Shown: positions 24,915 through 33,307 of the stretch, piece by piece
Layout of the letters: the number at the start of each line of letters is the position of its first letter
Numbering within the stretch: position 1 is the first letter of the stretch
DNA from: Oceanihabitans iliipiscarium
GTDB lineage: Bacteria; Bacteroidota; Bacteroidia; Flavobacteriales; Flavobacteriaceae
Assembly: GCF_042686125.1 (NCBI RefSeq)
Contig: NZ_JBHUOV010000001.1
Span: forward strand, 806,001 to 870,000
Direction: 5' to 3'
DNA length: 64,000 nt
Translations under genes and position numbers: made by a program
Notes under the pieces: generated by a model
The model's database searches: none
What the model was told of the DNA's origin: nothing
Seen by the model: only the letters and a program-made list of their open reading frames with translations

Positions 24915-27755
24915 ATGAAAAATACCTTCACCTTATTTTTAGTACTATTAACGTTTCTTCAAACACAAGCTCAGCAACCTGCTACTTCATCAGGCTTAGT
25001 TCAAAGTGCACTAAAAGAGAAGCAATTACTAATGGAAAACTCTTTAGTGAAAAATGTGCCATTTAAAAATATTGGGCCAACGGTTATGAGTGGTCGTGTG
25101 GTTGATATTGATGTGAATCCTGAAAATCCAACCGAATTTTATGTAGGTTATGCTTCTGGTGGTGTCTGGCATACGACTAATAATGGCTCAACATTTACGC
25201 CAATTTTAGATGCTTCCCCAACCCAAAATGTTGGTGATATTGCTATAGATTGGAAAAACAGAAATATTTGGGTAGGTACTGGTGAGAATAATTCATCGCG
25301 TTCATCTTATGCTGGTATTGGGGTTTTAAAATCTAATGATAATGGTAAAACATGGACTAATGTTGGTTTGCATGATTCGCAACATATAGGTAGAATTTTA
25401 ATCAACCCAAATAATACGAATGAAGTCACCATTGGTGTGACAGGACATTTATATTCTTCAAATGATGAACGAGGTGTGTATAAAACGAAAGATGGAGGAC
25501 AAACCTGGAAACAAACGCTTTTTGTAGATGATTTAAGCGGAATCATTGATTTACAACATGCGCCAAATAATTACAGCATTATGTTTGCATCATCATGGAC
25601 ACGTGATAGAAAAGCATGGAATTTTAATGGCAATGGAAATAATTCAGCAATCTATAAAAGTACTGATGCTGGTGAGACTTGGACTAAAGTGTCTAAAGAA
25701 GGAAGTGGTTTCCCAATAGGACAAGGTGTTGGACGAATTGGATTAGCTGTTTATGATGAAAACACGATTTATGCGTTGCACGATAATCAATTCCGAAGAA
25801 CTAAAGAAAGCAAAGATGAAGAACAACGTGGATTAACTAAAGAGGATTTTAAAACAATAACTACGGAAGATTTTTTAAAGTTAGACGATAAAAAACTGAA
25901 TAGCTTTTTAAAAACGAATGGATTTCAAGAAAAATACCGTTCAGAAAATGTGAAACAAATGGTACGTAGTGGAAACGTAAAACCAATTGATTTAGCAAAA
26001 TACCTTGAAGATGCTAACTCTATGTTGTTCGATACACCTGTTATAGGTGCTGAGGTTTATAAAAGTGAAGATGGTGGACAAACCTGGACAAAAACACATG
26101 ATGATTATCTTGACGATTTATACTATAGCTATGGGTATTATTTTGGAGAAATACGTGTTGATCCTAATGATAAAAATGGAATTTATGTTTTAGGTGTTCC
26201 TATTTTGAAATCTAAAGATGGCGGACAAACATTTACGTCTATAAGTGCTGAAAATGTACATGCCGATCATCAAGCACTTTGGGTAAACCCTAACAAGGCA
26301 GGACATTTAATAGATGGGAACGATGGTGGATTAAACATGAGTTATGATGATGGCGAAAGTTGGGAAAAACTAAATGTGACTGCTGTCGGACAGTTTTATG
26401 CCATTAATGTGGATAATGAAAAGCCATATAATGTGTATGGTGGCTTGCAAGATAATGGGGTTTGGGTAGGTCCAAATTATGCGTCACAGAATAAAGCTTG
26501 GCAACAGAATGGTCACCATCCTTGGGAGAGTCTTATGGGAGGAGATGGCATGCACATTCAGATTGATAATAGAAATTCTAATCTGGTTTATACAGGTTAT
26601 CAGTTTGGAAATTATTATAGAATCAATCGCGAAACAGATGAACAAACGTATATTCAGCCTAAACATGAATTAGGTGAAAATCCATATCGATTTAATTGGC
26701 AAACCCCAATTTTATTGTCACCTCACAATCAAGATATTTTATATTTAGGCGGAAATAAATTGATGCGTTCTATGAATAAAGGTGATGACTGGAAAGCCAT
26801 TAGTAATGATTTAACACAAGGTGGAAAAAAAGGCAACGTCGCTTATGGAACTTTAACAAGTATTAGTGAGTCGCCTTTTGAGTTTGGATTAATTTATACT
26901 GGAAGTGATGATGGATTACTGCATATCACTAAAAATGGAGGTGGAACTTGGCAAAACATTTCTGGAAGTTTTCCGAAAGACCTTTGGGTGAGTCGCGTGA
27001 TTGCTTCACAACATAAAAAAGAACGTGTTTATCTCACTTTAAATGGATATCGTTGGGATGACTTTAAGGTGTATGCGTATGTTTCAGAAGATTTTGGTGC
27101 AACATGGAAAAGCATCAGTTCTAATATCCCAATGTCTCCAGTAAATGTGATTAAAGAAGATCCAGTAAATGAAAGCATACTCTATCTAGGAACAGATAAT
27201 GGAGCTTACGTGTCTTTTAATAAAGGTGAAAAATGGGAGGCTTTTAACGAAGGCTTGCCAGCAGTTGCTGTACATGATATGGTGATTCAGCCTGAAGCTA
27301 AAGATTTACTATTAGGAACACACGGAAGAAGCATCTATAAAACAAATATTGAAGCTTTACAAAATATAAACCCTGAGCATTTAGGTAAAGATTTAGTACT
27401 ATTTCCAGTTAGAGATATACAATTCTCTTCACGTTGGGGAAGTTCTTGGAGTAAATGGTTTGATGCATACGAGCCTTTAAGAACGATTAAATTTTACACA
27501 ACTACTTCTGGAAAAAAAGACATTAAAATTCTATCTGAAAACAATACTGTTTTAAACACTATTTCTGTAGAAGCAGATAAGGGCTTTAATTATGTGGATT
27601 ACGATCTGTCTTTAACCGAAGAGGGAAGAAAAAAGCTCTTGAAAGAAAACACCAGCATAGATATTATTCAAGCTAAAAACGAAAAATATTATCTGCCAAA
27701 AGGGACGTATACTGTTAAAATTGACTCAGAAATAGCCATGTTTGAAATGAAATAA
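24915..27755 (+). CDS. Large exported BNR/sortilin-type beta-propeller protein
   Basis: A 946-residue protein with signal peptide (ending TQAQQ) and many Asp-box/BNR motifs of the kind SxDxGxTW (NNGSTF, SNDNGKTWTN, TKDGGQTWKQ, STDAGETWTK, SEDGGQTWTK, NKGEKWEAF). These make up two propellers as in the VPS10/sortilin-like group that is abundant in Bacteroidota and often annotated as glycosyl hydrolase. A linker at about 300-365 is charged and helical. The C-terminus lacks a T9SS domain and ends in a beta domain. Neither glycosidase nor peptidase activity can be shown; a surface or periplasmic binding role is equally possible. Confidence 0.82.
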   Translation: MKNTFTLFLVLLTFLQTQAQQPATSSGLVQSALKEKQLLMENSLVKNVPFKNIGPTVMSGRVVDIDVNPENPTEFYVGYASGGVWHTTNNGSTFTPILDASPTQNVGDIAIDWKNRNIWVGTGENNSSRSSYAGIGVLKSNDNGKTWTNVGLHDSQHIGRILINPNNTNEVTIGVTGHLYSSNDERGVYKTKDGGQTWKQTLFVDDLSGIIDLQHAPNNYSIMFASSWTRDRKAWNFNGNGNNSAIYKSTDAGETWTKVSKEGSGFPIGQGVGRIGLAVYDENTIYALHDNQFRRTKESKDEEQRGLTKEDFKTITTEDFLKLDDKKLNSFLKTNGFQEKYRSENVKQMVRSGNVKPIDLAKYLEDANSMLFDTPVIGAEVYKSEDGGQTWTKTHDDYLDDLYYSYGYYFGEIRVDPNDKNGIYVLGVPILKSKDGGQTFTSISAENVHADHQALWVNPNKAGHLIDGNDGGLNMSYDDGESWEKLNVTAVGQFYAINVDNEKPYNVYGGLQDNGVWVGPNYASQNKAWQQNGHHPWESLMGGDGMHIQIDNRNSNLVYTGYQFGNYYRINRETDEQTYIQPKHELGENPYRFNWQTPILLSPHNQDILYLGGNKLMRSMNKGDDWKAISNDLTQGGKKGNVAYGTLTSISESPFEFGLIYTGSDDGLLHITKNGGGTWQNISGSFPKDLWVSRVIASQHKKERVYLTLNGYRWDDFKVYAYVSEDFGATWKSISSNIPMSPVNVIKEDPVNESILYLGTDNGAYVSFNKGEKWEAFNEGLPAVAVHDMVIQPEAKDLLLGTHGRSIYKTNIEALQNINPEHLGKDLVLFPVRDIQFSSRWGSSWSKWFDAYEPLRTIKFYTTTSGKKDIKILSENNTVLNTISVEADKGFNYVDYDLSLTEEGRKKLLKENTSIDIIQAKNEKYYLPKGTYTVKIDSEIAMFEMK

Positions 27756-27803
27756 TATACTATTTACTAGGTTTTTAAGTTATAATATAAAAAACCTTGA
27801 AAA

Positions 27804-28670
27804 ATGAAATACTTAAAATTATTGCTGCTTAGCTGTGTCATTGTATTAATATCATGTAGCGATGATGATGCGTCAAACACAACTTCTGAACCAAATTTAA
27901 TTATCAAATTAAAGTTTGATCCTACTCAAGGACGTTTAGGGAATTCTGGGCAACCTGTTTCAGTAGCTGCAGGAAATGCAGCACAATCACCAAATGTGAA
28001 TAGAATGAGTGCCAATTATATTGAATTTGCACCTAATGCTTTTACCTTATTAGGTGAAGGTGAAATTATTTTTGAAGGCGCTGAAACTAATGTTGGAGGC
28101 GGAAATGCAATCGATTTTCAAAATGCAACATTTGCTGGAAATAACGAAACGTTTTTTACGATTCCATTAAGCCAGGTTAATGATGGTAGTTTTGATTGGG
28201 TTCGTGTCTCGCTAGCTTACCAAGAAGGAAATATTGATTTTTTAGCAGATGATGGTAACGACTATACAGGAACTCTTGCTAGTTTTGTAGGTTACAACAC
28301 TTATATCTCTACGTTTGATTTAAATGGAAGTGACATCGTTGTGAATGCGAATAAATTACAAGGATTTTGGGCTTTTGAAACACTAGGTTTTACAGCTCAA
28401 GGTCAGGCACCTGAAGGCGCAACAACCGTTCCAAATCCATTGTTTGACTCTTCTCCCATTCCTCAAGGGTCTTGTGTGGTTACGGGACAATTTGAAAATA
28501 GCTTAGAAATTACAGGAGATGAAACTGAAGATGTTGTGGTTACTTTATCGTTTTCAACGAACAATAGTTTTGAGTGGACAGAGGTGAATGCCGATGGGAA
28601 ATACGAACCAAGTGCAGGAGAACAGGTTGTAGATATGGGACTTCGTGGATTAATCCCTATTGTAGATTAA
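27804..28670 (+). CDS. Surface lipoprotein of unknown function
   Basis: A 288-residue lipoprotein with Cys18 followed by SDDDAS, a near-ideal surface-export tag for flavobacteria. The mature chain is beta-rich without a motif I recognise; it includes IIKLKFDPTQGRLGN at the start and DVVVTLSFSTNNSFEWTEVN near the end. It follows the BNR protein on the same strand after 48 bases and is probably co-transcribed. A strong terminator follows. Similar MbnP-like openings (a KLKFD strand) exist elsewhere, but the His/Trp pattern of MbnP is absent. Confidence 0.75.
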   Translation: MKYLKLLLLSCVIVLISCSDDDASNTTSEPNLIIKLKFDPTQGRLGNSGQPVSVAAGNAAQSPNVNRMSANYIEFAPNAFTLLGEGEIIFEGAETNVGGGNAIDFQNATFAGNNETFFTIPLSQVNDGSFDWVRVSLAYQEGNIDFLADDGNDYTGTLASFVGYNTYISTFDLNGSDIVVNANKLQGFWAFETLGFTAQGQAPEGATTVPNPLFDSSPIPQGSCVVTGQFENSLEITGDETEDVVVTLSFSTNNSFEWTEVNADGKYEPSAGEQVVDMGLRGLIPIVD

Positions 28671-28688
28671 CTCCAATTGAAATAAGTT

Positions 28689-28724
28689 AAGCCCTTTATT
28701 TTTTAAAAATTTAAAGGGCTTTTT
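28689..28724 (+). terminator. Rho-independent terminator after the lipoprotein gene
   Basis: AAGCCCTTT at 28689 pairs with AAAGGGCTT ending at 28721, followed by a short T run. It separates the lipoprotein from the sdh promoter. Confidence 0.8.
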
Positions 28725-28765
28725 AATTAAACCCATTCTAAATAAATTTTAAAAAGATGTAAAAC

Positions 28766-28796
28766 TTGTTTGAGTACTTACCGCTTCTTATCTTTG
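28766..28796 (+). promoter_or_regulatory. Promoter of the sdhCAB operon
   Basis: TTG at 28766-28768 and TATCTTTG at 28789-28796 are separated by 20 bases, an almost ideal match to the Bacteroidota promoter. The sdhC ATG is 27 bases downstream. Confidence 0.7.
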
Positions 28797-28823
28797 TGTA
28801 ACAAATAATTAATCACAATTATA

Positions 28824-29510
28824 ATGAGCGGATTTTTTAAATCTTCGATTGGAAGAAAGGTAGCCATGGCTCTATCAGCTTTTTTCCTCATGTTTTTCTT
28901 ACTTCAACATTTTGCCATAAATATTTTATCAGTTTTTAGCCCAGATACTTTTAACGAAGTGTCTCATTTTATGGGTACAAATCCTTTAGTACAATACGGA
29001 TTACAACCTATATTGATTTTTGGGGTAATATTTCATTTTGTTATGGGATTTATTTTAGAATTGAAAAATAAAAAAGCTAAAGGCGTGCCTTATGCTAAAA
29101 ATAATGGTGCAGCAAATTCTTCATGGATGAGTCGCAATATGATTTGGAGTGGTATAGCCATTTTAGCATTTATCATATTACATTTTATTGATTTCTGGTT
29201 CCCAGAGATTAACACCAAATTTATTCAAGGCGATTGGTCTGGAATGCATGAAGGTGTAGAGGGCTATCGCTACTTTGAAGAATTACAGCATAAATTTCAT
29301 AGCCATATAAGAACTATTGCATACGTCATTGCATTTGTATTTTTAATGCTTCATTTATTACATGGCTTTACATCAGCATTCCAATCAATGGGAGCAACTG
29401 CAGGACGAAAGAAAACTTTACAAAATATTGGAAAAGCCTATTCAATTATAATTCCTTTAGGATTTATTTTTATTGCACTTTATCATCACCTTAAATACGT
29501 ATTATCATAA
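28824..29510 (+). CDS. sdhC: Succinate dehydrogenase cytochrome b subunit (b558 type)
   Basis: Membrane anchor of succinate:menaquinone oxidoreductase. The 228-residue protein has five predicted helices and conserved histidines in LLQHFAINIL, IFHFVMGFIL, IILHFIDFW and LMLHLLHGF that can bind two b haems, the di-haem single-subunit type found in Bacteroidota. It begins the operon after a clear promoter; sdhA starts two bases after its stop. Confidence 0.95.
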   Translation: MSGFFKSSIGRKVAMALSAFFLMFFLLQHFAINILSVFSPDTFNEVSHFMGTNPLVQYGLQPILIFGVIFHFVMGFILELKNKKAKGVPYAKNNGAANSSWMSRNMIWSGIAILAFIILHFIDFWFPEINTKFIQGDWSGMHEGVEGYRYFEELQHKFHSHIRTIAYVIAFVFLMLHLLHGFTSAFQSMGATAGRKKTLQNIGKAYSIIIPLGFIFIALYHHLKYVLS

Positions 29511-29512
29511 AT

Positions 29513-31528
29513 ATGGGAACGTTAGATTCAAAAGTACCGAAGGGTCCAATTAAAGATAAATGGACAGACTATAAAAATCACATCGATTTAGTAAACCCAG
29601 CGAATAAACGCCATATTGATATTATTGTTGTTGGAACAGGTTTAGCTGGTGGTTCTGCAGCGGCAACCTTGGCAGAACTTGGCTATAATGTTAAAGCATT
29701 TGCTTATCAAGATTCACCACGTCGTGCGCATTCTATTGCTGCTCAAGGTGGAATTAATGCTGCTAAAAATTATCAAGGTGATGGCGATTCAACATACAGA
29801 TTGTTTTATGACACTGTAAAAGGAGGCGATTATCGTTCTCGTGAGGCTAATGTATATCGTTTAGCTGAAGTGTCTGCAAATATCATAGATCAATGCGTTG
29901 CTCAAGGTGTACCTTTTGCACGTGATTATGGTGGTTTATTGGACAACCGTTCGTTTGGAGGTGTATTAGTGTCTAGAACATTTTATGCTAAAGGTCAAAC
30001 AGGGCAACAATTATTACTTGGCGCATATTCTGCAATGAATAGACAAATTGCACGTGGTAAAATTGAAATGTTTAACCGTCACGAAATGCTAGATGTTGTA
30101 AAAGTCGATGGGAAAGCAAGAGGTATTATTGCTCGTAATTTAATAACTGGAGAAATAGAAAGACACTCAGCACATGCTGTAGTTATTGCTTCAGGTGGCT
30201 ACGGAAATGTGTATTTCTTATCAACAAACGCTATGGGTTCTAACGCCACTGCGGCATGGAAAATTCATAAAAAAGGCGCGTATTTTGCGAACCCTTGTTA
30301 TACTCAAATTCACCCAACATGTATTCCGCGTTCGGGAGATTATCAGTCTAAATTAACGTTAATGTCTGAATCACTTCGTAACGATGGACGTATTTGGGTA
30401 CCAAAAAATATGGATGATGTGATGGCCATTCGCGAAGGACGTAAAAAACCTACAGATTTGTCTGAAGATGAACGCGACTACTACTTAGAAAGACGTTATC
30501 CAGCTTTTGGAAACCTTGTGCCTCGTGATGTGGCTTCTAGAGCAGCAAAAGAACGCTGTGATGCTGGTTATGGTGTTAATGCAACTGGTGAAGCTGTGTA
30601 TTTAGATTTTGCTTCGGCCATAGAGCGTTATGGTAAGGAGCAGGCTAAAATTCATAATATAAATAATGCTTCAGCTGAAAAAATATATGAATTAGGTCAA
30701 GCCATTGTTGAAGCCAAATACGGAAACCTATTTCAAATGTACGAGAAGATTGTAGATGAAAATCCGTATAAAACACCAATGATGATTTATCCTGCAACCC
30801 ATTATACTATGGGAGGTGTTTGGGTCGATTATAACTTAATGACTACCATTCCTGGATGTTATTGTATTGGTGAAGCAAACTTTTCTGATCATGGTGCAAA
30901 CCGGTTAGGAGCTTCGGCTTTAATGCAAGGTTTGGCAGATGGTTATTTTGTATTGCCGTACACTATTGGTGATTATTTAGCTGATGATATCCGAACAGGT
31001 AAAATTTCTACAGAAACAGCCGAGTTTGAAGCCGCTGAAAAAGAAGTGAAAGATAGAATAGACTTCTTCATTAATAACAACGGAACAAAATCAGTTGATC
31101 ATTTCCATAAACGTTTAGGAAAGGTTATGTGGGATAAAGTTGGAATGGCTCGTAACGAAAAAGGCTTAAAAGAAGCGATGGCTGAAATTAAAGCTATTCG
31201 TGAAGAATTCTGGAAAGATGTTAAGGTGCCAGGAACGGCAAACGAAATGAACCCAGAATTAGAAAAAGCAGGTCGTGTAGCTGATTTCTTAGAATTAGGA
31301 GAGTTGTTTGCTAAAGATGCCTTAAACAGAAATGAATCTTGTGGTGGGCATTTTAGAGAAGAATCTGTTGAACTTGATGGTGAACAAAAAGGAGAAGCTA
31401 AACGTAACGATAAAGATTATGCTTATGTAGCAGCATGGGAGTATAAAGGCGAACCAAGTGATGCTATTTTACATAAAGAAGAATTAGAATTTAAAGATAT
31501 TGAACTAAAACAACGTTCATACAAATAA
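29513..31528 (+). CDS. sdhA: Succinate dehydrogenase flavoprotein subunit
   Basis: Catalytic subunit with covalently bound FAD that oxidises succinate to fumarate. The 671-residue protein has the FAD-binding GTGLAGGSAAATLAELG, the SIAAQGGINAAKN block with the flavin-linking histidine just before it (RRAHS), substrate-site region QIHPTCIP and the C-terminal NESCGGHFREES segment. The length is that of the long menaquinone-linked form. The 9-base gap to sdhB indicates one transcript. Confidence 0.97.
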   Translation: MGTLDSKVPKGPIKDKWTDYKNHIDLVNPANKRHIDIIVVGTGLAGGSAAATLAELGYNVKAFAYQDSPRRAHSIAAQGGINAAKNYQGDGDSTYRLFYDTVKGGDYRSREANVYRLAEVSANIIDQCVAQGVPFARDYGGLLDNRSFGGVLVSRTFYAKGQTGQQLLLGAYSAMNRQIARGKIEMFNRHEMLDVVKVDGKARGIIARNLITGEIERHSAHAVVIASGGYGNVYFLSTNAMGSNATAAWKIHKKGAYFANPCYTQIHPTCIPRSGDYQSKLTLMSESLRNDGRIWVPKNMDDVMAIREGRKKPTDLSEDERDYYLERRYPAFGNLVPRDVASRAAKERCDAGYGVNATGEAVYLDFASAIERYGKEQAKIHNINNASAEKIYELGQAIVEAKYGNLFQMYEKIVDENPYKTPMMIYPATHYTMGGVWVDYNLMTTIPGCYCIGEANFSDHGANRLGASALMQGLADGYFVLPYTIGDYLADDIRTGKISTETAEFEAAEKEVKDRIDFFINNNGTKSVDHFHKRLGKVMWDKVGMARNEKGLKEAMAEIKAIREEFWKDVKVPGTANEMNPELEKAGRVADFLELGELFAKDALNRNESCGGHFREESVELDGEQKGEAKRNDKDYAYVAAWEYKGEPSDAILHKEELEFKDIELKQRSYK

Positions 31529-31538
31529 GAAAGACGAT

Positions 31539-32282
31539 ATGAATTTAACACTTAAAATTTGGAGACAAAAAGACTCAAATACAAAGGGTCAAATGGTCGA
31601 TTATAAAGTTACTGATATTTCAGAACACATGTCTTTCTTAGAAATGATGGATGTCTTAAATGAACAATTAGTAAACTCAGGAGAAGAACCTGTTGCGTTT
31701 GATCATGACTGTCGTGAAGGGATTTGCGGAATGTGTTCTATGTATATTAATGGTGAAGCTCATGGTCCAGATAGAGGCGTGACGACATGCCAGCTACATA
31801 TGCGCATGTTTAAGGATGGAGATACAATTACAATCGAACCTTTTAGAGCAGCAGCATTTCCTGTAATAAAAGATTTAGTAGTCGATCGTATGGCTTTTGA
31901 ACGTATTCAACAAGCCGGCGGTTATATTTCAGTAAATACCTCTGGAAACACTCAAGATGCCAACTCTATTCCTATTTCTAAACATGCAGCAGATGAAGCT
32001 ATGGATGCCGCAACGTGTATTGGTTGTGGTGCTTGTGTGGCAACCTGTAAAAACTCTAGTGCAATGCTATTTGTTGGCGCAAAAGTGAGTCAATATGCAT
32101 TATTACCTCAAGGTCAAGTTGAAGCTGCAGACCGTGTAAAAAATATGGTGGCTCAAATGGATTTAGAAGGCTTTGGGAATTGTACCAATACTGGAGCATG
32201 TGAAATTGAATGTCCTAAAGGCATCTCTTTAGAAAACATTGCACGCATGAATAGAGAACTCATGAAAGCAAATTTAAAGTAA
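31539..32282 (+). CDS. sdhB: Succinate dehydrogenase iron-sulfur subunit
   Basis: Electron-transfer subunit linking SdhA to the haem anchor. The 247-residue protein shows the [2Fe-2S] motif CREGICGMC, the [4Fe-4S] motif CIGCGACVATC and the [3Fe-4S] motif with CTNTGACEIECPKG. Order C-A-B and cluster motifs are normal. A terminator follows directly. Confidence 0.97.
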   Translation: MNLTLKIWRQKDSNTKGQMVDYKVTDISEHMSFLEMMDVLNEQLVNSGEEPVAFDHDCREGICGMCSMYINGEAHGPDRGVTTCQLHMRMFKDGDTITIEPFRAAAFPVIKDLVVDRMAFERIQQAGGYISVNTSGNTQDANSIPISKHAADEAMDAATCIGCGACVATCKNSSAMLFVGAKVSQYALLPQGQVEAADRVKNMVAQMDLEGFGNCTNTGACEIECPKGISLENIARMNRELMKANLK

Positions 32283-32303
32283 AAAAATATTTAAATAAGT
32301 ATG

Positions 32304-32333
32304 AAATCCTAAGCTCATGCTTGGGATTTTTTA
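32304..32333 (+). terminator. Rho-independent terminator of sdhCAB
   Basis: An 11-base stem (32304-32314 with 32319-32329, one T-G pair) with a TCAT loop, followed by T-rich sequence. Confidence 0.82.
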
Positions 32334-32363
32334 TTTAGCTTTATGTTCTCTAAACAACCATAA

Positions 32364-33302
32364 ATGAAATATAGACACATCGTATTCCTTTTAATAGGAG
32401 TATTGGGACTTACTAGCTGTAAAGCCCAAACAGAAACCCCTAAAGTTGCCGTAGATATCATTGAGCAGTCTTGGTTTAACGCCGATTCATTGTTACATCA
32501 TGTCGCAGTTTTGTCTTCTGATGCTTTTGAAGGCAGACGAACTGGAACTAAAGGTGCTATAAAAGCAAAATCATATATAATTAATCAATTTAAAAGCTTA
32601 AACGTTGAACCTTTAGGTGGAAGTTTTGAACAAGATTTTAGTTTTGACAGAAGAGGAGAAACCTTTCAAGGAACAAATGTTTTAGGCCTTATTAAAGGGA
32701 CTGATTTACCAGAAAAATATATAGTACTTTCTGCGCATTATGACCATGAAGGTGTTAAGGGCGACGAAATTTATAATGGCGCAGATGATGATGCTTCTGG
32801 TATTTCTGCACTATTTGCTTTTGCTGAATATTTCAAAGAAAATCCACCTCAACATTCTGTCATTTTTGCTGCAGTTGATGCAGAAGAATTAGGCTTAGTA
32901 GGCTCTCAATATTTTGTTAATAATAGCATCGTTGCTAAAAATGACATTAGGCTAAATATTAATATGGATATGATTAGCCGAAGCGATAAAAACGAATTAT
33001 TTGTTGTCGGTTCACGTTATTATATGGAGCTTGAACCTGCTATTAAAAGTTTTAAACCTTCAGAAAACATAAGCCTTTTGATTGGTCATGATGGAAGTGA
33101 TGGAAAGGATAATTGGACCCACTCTTCAGACCATGCATCGTTTTATAAAGCGAATATTCCTTTTCTATATTTTGGTGTTGAAGACCACAAAGACTACCAT
33201 CAGCCAACAGATGATTATGAAAATATTCATCCAAATTTTTATCAAAATGCAGTACTTGCTATAATAACTGTTTTCAGAAGTTTGGATAACATGCAATTAT
33301 AA
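32364..33302 (+). CDS. M28-family zinc peptidase lipoprotein
   Basis: A 312-residue exported aminopeptidase-like enzyme. The lipobox is LTSC (Cys19) with KAQTET after it, lacking an acidic tag, so periplasmic attachment is likely. Zinc-site blocks are SAHYDHEG, GADDDASG, AVDAEELGLVGS, NMDMISR and the final DYHQPTDDYENI. Family M28 enzymes remove N-terminal residues from peptides. The MutS-like gene begins five bases after its stop, so the two are co-transcribed. Confidence 0.92.
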   Translation: MKYRHIVFLLIGVLGLTSCKAQTETPKVAVDIIEQSWFNADSLLHHVAVLSSDAFEGRRTGTKGAIKAKSYIINQFKSLNVEPLGGSFEQDFSFDRRGETFQGTNVLGLIKGTDLPEKYIVLSAHYDHEGVKGDEIYNGADDDASGISALFAFAEYFKENPPQHSVIFAAVDAEELGLVGSQYFVNNSIVAKNDIRLNINMDMISRSDKNELFVVGSRYYMELEPAIKSFKPSENISLLIGHDGSDGKDNWTHSSDHASFYKANIPFLYFGVEDHKDYHQPTDDYENIHPNFYQNAVLAIITVFRSLDNMQL

Positions 33303-33307
33303 ATCAA

